A stretch of DNA of 64,000 nucleotides from the NCBI RefSeq assembly GCF_905220415.1, contig NC_059565.1:4302501-4366500 (forward strand), read 5' to 3'. The stretch comes from Colias croceus (lineage: Eukaryota; Arthropoda; Insecta; Lepidoptera; Pieridae). Below the pieces are notes generated by a model. That model was given only the letters and a program-made list of their open reading frames with translations. It was not told the origin of the DNA and ran no database searches. Within the stretch, counting starts at the first letter, position 1. Every line of letters begins with the position of its first letter. The position numbers were made by a program, and so were the translations under genes. Positions 41,680-51,300 of this stretch are shown here, one piece after another.

Positions 41680-42050
41680 TATACAGGGTGTCCCACCGTC
41701 GGTATTCTAAGCTCAATGGAGGTTATAGTTTTGCATACGCTGAGTACGTAAAAAATACTTATAAAATTCCAGATGCATTTTTTTTTCAAATAGATGAATT
41801 TTTAAAACTCTTTGTGTACACCCATAACAAGCAACCCGCCCAACTTTGTCACCCGCACGTGATCTATCGTTTAAGATTGTTTTCATAGACAAAATGCTCA
41901 CATTTGCGAAGCGTTTTATGCTGCGCGAAGCTAGAGAAGAAAACATTTTGGCGAAATTTTGTTGCTTAAGTATTTTTTACGTGATCAGTGTATATGCAAA
42001 ACTACAAGGTCGTTCGCGCTTAGTATATCGATAGTGGGACACCCTGTATA
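41680..42050. mobile_element. TIR element (TATACAGGGTGTCCCAC)
   Basis: The 371-bp element starts TATACAGGGTGTCCCAC and ends GTGGGACACCCTGTATA, consistent with TA target duplication. Overlapping short frames on both strands inside it are not supported as genes. Confidence 0.7.
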
Positions 42051-42549
42051 TTAGTTGATAAATTGTCTTGCCGAATGTAAAAATGGTTATGTTTTAAATA
42101 TAATTGTGTAAGTTGATTTTAAAAATTCACTCCACGACTGTATAAATGTGAAAACCTTTGAGCAATTATTTTAAATATCTCGTTAAAATGTATAAAGAAA
42201 TATATTTCGGCATTTTAGTATCTTTCTCTCTTTCTCCCGTTATAATGTTATTTGTTAAAGCAAGATAGCATGCTTCGATTCGCAAATAAAAATTGGAGTA
42301 GTTGTTTCTCGCTCTAGCAAACCGTATTTCCGTATGTTAAAAAGAGATAGGTATAGATTAGAATACTACACACGTATAATTTTGTTAAGAATTTATTTTA
42401 ATACATCACCAAATCTTGATATGCCATCGCGTTTTTATTGTTAAATCTAAATATTTTTTGTTATTTATATATATTCATATATTGTACATTTGTTAAAGTT
42501 TTTATTTTTGTCAGTCCTTATAATAAAAGACACATAAAACCGAAAAGAG

Positions 42550-42730
42550 TAGAATAAATTCGATTGCTCTGGCGGGATTACGGGTGATCGAGTTGGTCAG
42601 GCGTCGCCCCGGTGTGGCGGAAGGACGCGAGTTCGAATCCCGCTGATTGATCTAATTTTTTCTATTCTTTAAAAATTATTATTTTTATAAAACATTTGTA
42701 TGCCATAAAACACTAAATATCATTAGTACT
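42550..42730 (+). mobile_element. tRNA-derived SINE
   Basis: A tRNA-like head with GGTGATCGAGTTGGTCAGGC and GAGTTCGAATCCCGC, and family flanks AATAAATTCGATTGCTCTGG and TTTGTATGCCATAAAAC. Confidence 0.65.
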
Positions 42731-43353
42731 GAAAACTATTTTTTCCCTGTCCCTGTAATATTATTAGTACTGAAAACTATTTTTTTTATAAGAAACTGAC
42801 GTTTAGTAACTTCACAACTTCTGGATATGTAACGTTTAGCTTAACTGTTAGTTAACATGACAAATGTAAGAAAGTATATGTCAATAAGTGTTGAATAGTT
42901 TATTCATTATTGATACTGGGCCTGAATGTCGTAAATTGTAAATTTATAAATAAAATGTAAAGTATATTCGTCTCGCTTTTATTTTGAATATCTAAAAAGG
43001 ATAGATAGCTTTTTCTTAGTTTCAACTCATACATGTACATTTAAAGAAATGAGATAGCATGATAAATTGCAATACGAGGGAAAGAGACGAATATATTTTC
43101 GGATCCTATGTATGCCTTTTCATTTTGTGTATTAAAATTAGTTTTTTTTGTCACCTTGAGTTTGAAAATTCACAATTTAGTTAGTAAAGTTTAAAATAGA
43201 TATACAATATGTAAATATGTATAAATATAAATTAATATATTCCTCATATATGTACCTAAATAGCATTAATGTAAAAAGATGTGATTTTTAACTGGGTTTG
43301 GTTCTAATAAAGAGTAAAGCAGTATTTTGGTTTTTTGTTTATTTTTTCCTTAT

Positions 43354-43535
43354 ACTAGCTTACCGCCCGCGGCTTCGCCCGCTTCGTCTAAAACCTAATA
43401 AATTATATACTAAAACCTTCCTCTTGAATCACTCTATCTATTAAAAAACCGCATCATTATCCGTTGCGTAGTTTTAAAGATTTAAGCATACAAAGGGACA
43501 TAGGACAGAGAAAGCGACTTTGTTTTATACTATAC
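43354..43535 (-). mobile_element. Helitron-like element (ACAAAGTCGCTTTC family)
   Basis: The minus strand runs from TATAAAACAAAGTCGCTTTC to GCGGGCGAAGCCGCGGGCGG and TAAGCTAG. It adjoins the next Helitron-like element head to tail. Confidence 0.65.
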
Positions 43536-43537
43536 TA

Positions 43538-44010
43538 GCTTCCGCCCGCGACTCCGTCCGCGCGGATGTTGGTCTTTGCGTGGATGGTTTATTTCTCCAT
43601 TTTGAGTAACTCGGACAATGACATCTTAATATCTATTGGACCCAATTCCCAAATACGGCTAGGCCTATAATAATACGCAACGTGTGTTCGCGGTACCTAC
43701 TACAGAACAACGTCTATGGATAAATGAAAAATTGAGATTAATTTTTTTTCTACGTATTTTTCCAGGATAAAAAGTATCCTATTTTACGCCCAGGATAATA
43801 AGGTATAATTATACCAAGTTTCATCGAAATCGAACCGGTAGTTTTCACGTGATGTCTTCACATACAGACAGACAGACAAAAATTTTTTTAATCACATATT
43901 TGGGTTTGGTATCGATCCAGTAACACCCCCTGCTAGTTATTTTTTCAATATTTTCAATGTACAGAATTGACCCTTCTACAGATTTATTATATGTATAGAT
44001 AATATTATTC
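43538..44010 (-). mobile_element. Helitron-like element (GTCGCGGGCGGAAGCTAG family)
   Basis: The minus strand ends GGACGGAGTCGCGGGCGGAA and GCTAG. The body has GTCTGTCTGTATGTGAAG and GGGGGTGTTACTGGATCG. The 83-codon frame over it is not a gene. Confidence 0.6.
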
Positions 44011-44224
44011 GTCGAATACGTATTATGTTTATTATGTATATATATTACAACCATTACAAAAATATATTCTGATTGCCCGTATTTGACAGTTTTCAAGTGA
44101 CATTTTAATATTATTGTTTATTATGTACTTTATTAGACGGGTAAGTTTTAAACCAAGCATTGAAAAATCGACCCTAAGAATCATAAAATATTTATGAAAA
44201 CCCCTTTACACATAAAAACCGACT

Positions 44225-44345
44225 CAATTATATAATAAATTCGCTTACTCTGGTGGGATCACGGATAGCCGAGTGGTCAAGCGTCGCCCCGGTTAAAGGC
44301 AGAGGATCAATAGGCGGGTTAGAAACCCGACTCATGATCGATTTT
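44225..44345 (+). mobile_element. tRNA-derived SINE, degraded
   Basis: GATAGCCGAGTGGTCAAGCG and GCGGGTTAGAAACCCGACTC are A- and B-box-like. The surrounding sequence matches the 5285-5480 family. Confidence 0.55.
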
Positions 44346-44401
44346 TTCCATTTTTTTAAAAAATATGTTTTTGTAAAGCAAAGCAAAACTTAAATATTAA
44401 A

Positions 44402-44459
44402 TCTATACTAATATTATAAAGCTGAAGAGTTTGTTTGAACGCGCTAATCTCAGGAACTA
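44402..44459 (+). mobile_element. 5' end of a Helitron-like element, truncated by a palindrome
   Basis: It starts TCTATACTAATATTATAAAG and breaks at CAGGAACTA, where the 176-bp palindrome begins. The expected remainder does not resume afterwards. Confidence 0.6.
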
Positions 44460-44635
44460 CTGCCCCCCTAGCCAAGTGGCTTTCGTTTAGCGCAACGTTT
44501 GATAGAATAGATTAGGAATGTATGAGATTGACGTAAGCTGTTGATATATTTATCTACCTTATGTCAATCTCATACATTCATAATCTATTCTATCAAACGT
44601 TACGCTAAACGAAAGCCACTTGGCTAGGGGGGCAG
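44460..44635. mobile_element. Near-perfect 176-bp palindrome (CTGCCCCCCTAGCC)
   Basis: Arms of about 78 bp, starting CTGCCCCCCTAGCCAAGTGG and ending with its exact complement, differ at only about three positions around a 20-bp loop. It is most likely a recent palindromic MITE. Its RNA would fold into a long hairpin. Confidence 0.8.
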
Positions 44636-44862
44636 ATTACTTCTTAAGGGTTTAAAATAAAATTCCAAACATAATTAAATAACGTTTATTCCCAAACATA
44701 CACCAATGCAAACAAACATAAATAAATAAATAAAATACCAAAGATATGATACAACATGTATAAAAATTATTTATTTAGAGTTTTCTTTTTTTAACTATTA
44801 TATTCTAAAACTAGGGATTGCTATATTAATGTCATTAACATATCTTTAAACCCCTCTATTGC

Positions 44863-44968
44863 GAAAGCGAAGCGAGGTTACGAAGCGAAGTTGCGAAGCG
44901 AAGCGAAGTAGCGAAGCGAAGCGAAGTTGCGAAGCGAAGCGAAGTTGCGGAGCGAAGCGAAGTCGTGA
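44863..44968. repeat. GAAGCGAAGC minisatellite
   Basis: Units of the type GCGAAGCGAAGCGAAGTT repeat about five times with small changes. The array is unusually GC-rich for this region. Confidence 0.8.
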
Positions 44969-44984
44969 CAACAACATTACTTAA

Positions 44985-45190
44985 TTAAAGTGAAACTTTT
45001 ATTACATCGTCTCTAACTTTTTGGTCTGTGTAGCGCATGTCGCGTGACGCACGATACGTACGATAATTATCGTACAAAGACGATAATTATCATACAAATA
45101 CGATAATTTTTAGTTAAATGTCTATAGTGTGAAAAAAAGTTTCACTTTTACCGTGGTTTCATAAAACCACACAACTTTTTTTTTATTATT
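44985..45190 (-). mobile_element. Hairpin MITE, family III, at the HDHD1 stop codon
   Basis: The minus strand starts with an A-tract and GTTGTGTGGTTTTATGAAAC, has AAAGTGAAACTTTTTTTCAC and ends AAAGTTTCACTTTAATTAAG. Its A-tract begins at or within a few bases of the HDHD1 TAA. Confidence 0.75.
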
Positions 45191-45335
45191 TTTCAAGATA
45201 ACTAGATCGTGTTGGAGTTTCATCGAAGGGTGGAAGACCAAACATTTCTGGCTTAAAGTCTAATAATGATTTTACAACTAGCGTCGCCTGGCGGGTTTGC
45301 TCGCGGTCGAGACGAGCGTCTGGTATCATTACTAC
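45186..45335 (-). CDS. HDHD1: HDHD1 exon 7 (C-terminus)
   Basis: The acceptor is ATTTCAG|GTA. It encodes VVMIPDARLDREQTRQATLV, VKSLLDFKPEMFGLPPFDE and a short tail TPTRSSYLEK before TAA. A MITE begins immediately after the stop. Confidence 0.85.
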   Translation of the reverse strand, partial: VVMIPDARLDREQTRQATLVVKSLLDFKPEMFGLPPFDETPTRSSYLEK

Positions 45336-48300
45336 CTGAAATATAAACATTTTTCATTAGTATGTTATTTATTAGGTAACAAGGTTTCCGCCCGCGGCTT
45401 CGCCCGCGCAGTTAAAGAAAAACCCGTATAGGTAATTCCCGTTCCCGTGGGATTTCCGGGATTGCGTCATTTTCCCGGGATAAAAAGTAGCATATGTCCT
45501 TTCTCGGGTATCAAAATAACTCCATACCAAATTTCATGAAAATTGGTTCGGTCGTTCAGGCGTGATTGAGTAACAGACAGACAGAGTTACTTTCGCATTT
45601 ATAATATTATACAATAAGTACCTATATAAGTATTATAAGTATGGATTACTGTCATCTTTTAGATTTTGCAAAACAGCCCATCTAGTAGCTGAAGAGCGAT
45701 ATCCTTTAAGTAGGCAGATATTTTAAAAGTGTATAATACGTAAGTAACTAGGTAGGCCCTTTCCCATATCGATTTTTTTTTATTCCTACCTATGTCTAAA
45801 GGAATTTTTTATATATAGCAGATTTGATTCTGAAGGTCGATGAAATCTAGAGAAAATTATAATTAATGTCTACCCGTTCACTACACCGGGCGCGAGGCGC
45901 GTGGGACAGTCAATTCACCGCGTCTAGAAGCGGTTGCGGTGCCTACGACGCGTGTCCAACAAAATCTGTATTTATGACCTCAAAGCGTTGGCAAACATGA
46001 TTGATCTTATATTTATTTTGTTCACTATTAAGTAGGCTACATAATAATTAACCTTTTCAGCCATTACTGTTGCCATTTTAAATTTTATTAGAGTACAAAG
46101 TCAAAAAATTGTAGAAAATTCCGTCATATTTGCGTTTCAATTGATTTAGTACGAATTTGGTAGCATGGATCTATATGTTTTTATTCTTATAAGTATCGTT
46201 AGTGCCTATTATGTTACATTATGTAAGAAACAAGTCTTATTCGAATAAAATATGAAATTATTACTTAAACTTGTTGAACAAACTTCACTAGTAGCAAACG
46301 GCCAACTTTGAACTGAGTTTCCGACGCAACAACTGAATGATTCCTAGCGACATCTAGCGAAAAGTATTAAAAAATTTAACCGAGAAAAGGAGGGAATATC
46401 GCGTTATACTATTTCCAACGTATACAGGGTTACTTGTAAAACACCAGCAACCTCGCAGGACAAGATAGCTAACATCATAAGTAACAACATTTGTTCTACG
46501 ATTTTTGGCATAACGCAATAAATAATTTTTAAATGATTTTTTAAGCTTTTATTGTACTCTCCTAACATTTGTAAGTCTATGTTCTATTCATTATCGAAAG
46601 GACGACGCGACGCCCCCTTCCCCCTCTCGTTCGCTTCTTGTTTACGTAATTTTTGTGATGCGCGTAGAGATTATAATATTCAGATGGAAAATGAAATGAA
46701 TATTTATTTTTGTATGAAAATAAAATCTAACAAATTATCAAAAATCGTAGAACAAATGTTGTTACTTATGATGTTAGCTATCTTGTCCTGCGAGGTTGCG
46801 TTTTACAAGTAACCCTGTATAAGCAGGACAAATGTATTTTTCGGTGTTCGCCTCCAGGGGCACTGTAGTGTCCAAGGTGCAGTGACGGACAAATGACCTT
46901 GGACACCATAGTATACATTGTGTAGTGAGCGGCTACTAAAAAAAGGTTTTAAAATCAAACCTGCATCCCAGCTTCCTTCGCGGCTAACACGCCTATAGCC
47001 GAATCTTCGAATACAAGACACTGTGGGAAATAATATGATAATACATATTTACTTATATTTTATTTTTCATAATATGAATAAAAATCTGTTTCCCTATCTA
47101 AAAATAATGTAAAAAAGCGTGTGTGCCGAGCGCACGAGTCAGAAGTGAAACTACTTTGGCAAGATTCAAAGGTACCAAAATCGTCGCCTTACTCCATGAC
47201 GTGATGGTATTGCCATGACGCGACCTTGAAATTTTCTCGTGCGACTCTCAACGCGCCTAAAGAAATTTTACTTCAAAATAAATTCTCGCGCGACTCTCAA
47301 CGCGCCTAAAGAAATTTCACTTCAAAATAAATGAAAATGAAATGAAATGAAATGAAAATAAGTTTATTATGGACATGGACATATGCAAAAAAAGATATAA
47401 TTTAGTTAAAAAAGGAGCTTATAGTAGAGCCATTTTAATAGGCAACATTTGACAGTTCAACAAAATTCAACAACGTGACCTAGTAACGACGACATAGAAT
47501 AACATGATATTTCGTTTTGTGAACTGGACATAAGCTTAACTTTTTTTCAATTATGATTACATATTTATAATAATAATGACCGATACAAGTAATTTTAAGA
47601 TTTCATTTTACTGATAAACCATACTAAACATAATAAACAATTTCTGAATTGAAGAACTGACGTCGCTACAATTTTGTGTCAATAAACCTTTTTTATTTTT
47701 AAATACCAGAGACGTTACTCTAAAAATCGAAATCTGTTATCTGACATCTAGAATCGAATGCATTGATTACTTGTGAATAAAAATCATCATAAATTAATAA
47801 ATTCGATTGACAAATGTTTCAAATCCGTATCGATTAATTCACTTTAATCGATGTTTTTAAGCAGGTTACCTCTCTTCGAAGATAAAATTGATAGACGTCA
47901 AATGTTGCCTATTAAATTGGCTCAACTATAAAAATATATGTATGCCATAATTAGGCCAACCACGAGACATCAATCATCAATCAAGACATTATAGTTTGGG
48001 TAAGGTCTGGCTACTTTACATGCTAACCACACGAGTGTAGCCACTTCACTATCACTACAGAGTATAAAACCACGTCGCTTTCTTTGTCCCTATGTCTCAT
48101 CTTTAAAACTACGCAACGGATTTTGATGCGGATTTTTTTTAATAGATAGAGTGATTTAAGAGGAAGGTTTTAGTATATAATTTATTAGGTTTAGGACAAA
48201 TCGGGCGAAGCCGCGGGCGGAAAGCTAGTTTATTATAAAGAGAACAATAATTATTTTAACTTCTAAAAGACTTTAATTAAAGTAAATATCTCACCTGTTT

Positions 48301-51300
48301 AGGTTTCGGCTTATCCGGGAACCGATTCGCAGCGACTAAATAGATATCCGGGTGCGGTTTACCCCGGACTACTTGTGGGTCTGTTACGCTCACCTGTAAA
48401 AATAAATATTTCAGGACAATTTTCACACACGGCACGATCTGATCCCACACTAAGCTTTCGCTTGTGTTATGGAAACCAGATGGCTGATAAACATACATAT
48501 ATATAAATTTAATTATATACTTATATAAGTAGATAATTAACACACAGACACAGACAAATAAAAAAAAAACAGTTGAAAATTATTTCATTGCAAGTATATT
48601 TGTCGCAGATTTTTTATAAAAGTAGGTTTTTGATGAAAAAACGGAAGATGGCACGTTTTTTTATCAATTTCATCATAAGCCTGTTACAATCCAGATTTTC
48701 ATAAAAACCTACTTTTATGAGAAATCAGCGACATATTCAATCGTCCGCAATTTACAACCTATTGACCACAAAAACATTTTATTTTTTTCAAATCACTACT
48801 TAGTATAAAACTACGCGGATTTTGATGCGGTTTTTTAATAGATAGAGTGATTCAAGAGGAAGGTTTTAGTATATAATTATTAATTTATTAGGTTTTAGAC
48901 AAAGCGGGCGAAGCCGCGGGCGGTAAGCTAGTACCTAAATGTCGCGTACTGCAACAAGCGAATCCTTTATCAAACTAAAATATTTTAATTTTATAGCATT
49001 TCGTCGTCGTCGTTGGCCTGTACGTCTATTACAGACGGTTTATGGTGCTATGCCTGAGCAATGCTTTTGGTGTCCGAACAATCCAATGCGGGATCGACAT
49101 ACTTTTCCGCAGGATGGACAGGGGAAGTTTGCTGGAGAAGGTTCAGTGACGCCTTGGTGACGTTTCATCCTCTTGCTTGCGAGTACTCTGAACCACGCTT
49201 CGTCACAGAATCTGCGGCCCTCGGCAATGAGTTTGCGCCACTCAGATCGATCGATTATAGCATTTATTGTGTAGTAAATAGGTACAATTTATAAAATTGT
49301 GGAATATATCTATTTCAAAAAGACAAGAGAAGAATAAATTTGAATGCCCTGGCGGGATCACGGGTGGCCGAGTTGTTCAGGCGTCACTCCGGAAGACCTC
49401 GCGAACGAATTTTTTCTACTCTTTAAAAATTTAAGCCATAATATTACTTATATGTTAATACGCATGTTACATATTATCTATACTAATATAATAAAGCTGA
49501 AGAGTTTGTTTGTTTGTCGCGCTAATCTCAGGTACTACTGGTCCGATTTAAAAAATGATTTCGGTGTCAGCTCATTTATCGAGGAAGGCTAAAGTCTATA
49601 TATCATTACACTAAGACCAACAGGAGCGGAGCCACGCGGGTGAAACCGCGAAGCGCAGCTAGTGTATAATATACATGTTACAAATACCTTAAACTACGAA
49701 TTTAAATCATTTAGGGCAGATTTTTCAATCCAAAATTTATCCGTCCAATAAAGTATTACACTAACATATTAAAATGTCACCTGTAAACTGTCAAATACCT
49801 ACGGACAATTATTAGAATAGGTACATTTTTGCAATGGTAATTTAATACGTTATTCGATGAATAAGTTTTAACCAAGGATTGAAAAATCAGCCCTTACTAT
49901 ATTAAAAACAAACCTTATGATGGAATAAACCAAACAGCTTGGGTCTTGCTGTAGCGTGCAACCTTACAGCTTGTTCCGTCGAGTTGGTCGCTAAGGCCAT
50001 CGGTATTTTGTGATCATGTAGATGGGTTAGGAGTCTTTCAGCACCTATACAGGGTGTAATCGTTAGGCTGGTTGCCGAGCTTGACCGACCATCAGTGCGT
50101 ACGTGAGTCGCGCTTGTCATATTATGTATGGAAATTCATAAAACCGTTCATAGCTAGACCGACCATACGCACGCGTGAACGGTTTTATGAATTTCCATAC
50201 AATCATAATATGACAAGCGTGACTGACGTACGCACTAATGGTCGGTCAAGCTCCGCAACCAGCCTAATTGTGCACAGGCGATTATTCCGTAACTATTGCA
50301 GATATCAAAAAACTTTATACTGATATCGAAAGCCCTTTACCTAATGAGTAAAACGACAATAATAACTTTTAAAAAATAAAACGGGAAATATCCAAAAAAG
50401 TTACATAAAACACTCCCATAAAAGAATCTTGCCAAAGAAGTTTCACTTCTGACATGTGTTCTGGGCACACACGCTCGTTTTTAAATAGATAGAGCGATTG
50501 AGGAGTTTCAATTTGTTAAGTTTTAGGCAACGAAAACAGCGATTTTGGTATCTTTGAATCCAGCCAAAGAAGTTTCACTTCTAACACGTGTGCTCGGCAC
50601 ATACCTTTTTTTAAGAAAATAATACATTTACCTTGCAGCAATGGTGCACTGGGCAACATTTTCTGCGCCATGTTGTTCAACTGATTGCCAAATTCATCAG
50701 CTGATATTGGCAGCTTAAGTTCTTTGACCACAGTGACACATATTTGTTTGTCTGTCTCTCCGTATAGCTGGAAATGATTTACAATAAATGATGTAACTGA
50801 TTTTGTAGTTTTATTTATTCCTTTAGTTTCCTTTGTTAACTGGTACCTTCTATATAAATAAATTATGTATATCAATATCATTACATAGTCCTATCCTACT
50901 AATATTATAAATGCGAAAGTTTGTGAGGATGGATGTATGTGTACCTATGTATGTATGTTTGTTACTCTTTCACGCAAATACTGCTGAACCGATTACAATT
51001 AAATTTAGTACATTTATATAGAGGGTAACTTGGCACATAGGAAAGGTTTTGTCCCGGAAATCCCACCGAACGGGATCTATGCAGGTTTTTCTTCGAAAAA
51101 GCGGGTGAAGCCGCGGGCGGAAAGCTAGTTAATATTTAATATTATAAATGCGAAAGTTCATGAGTATGTATGTAAGGATGTTTGTTACACGCCACGTCTC
51201 GCAAAAATTGCTGAACCGATTTTCATGAAATTTGGCAACCACATAAAGGGGAATTTGGATTAACACAAAGGATAGTTTTTATCTCGGAAAACGCGTGCGT

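Larger units (their letters stand above)
37308..45185. other. Convergent intergenic region PPP1R15-HDHD1
   Basis: No gene is recognised. It contains Helitron-like elements (37440-37613, 38584-38768, 40735-40950, 43354-43535, 43538-44010), TIR elements (38009-38235, 41680-42050, 44460-44635), hairpin MITEs, tRNA-SINEs (42550, 44225) and a minisatellite. The stretch 38.8-40.2 kb is mostly repeat-free and includes a promoter-like island at 39.2-39.65 kb. Confidence 0.6.

Noticed and set aside
41688..42034. Three overlapping ORFs on both strands
   Set aside because: They all lie within the 371-bp TIR element and show no conserved motif.
46552..46812. 86-codon ORF
   Set aside because: It lies in the 401-bp TIR element, and its second half is the complement of the left arm.
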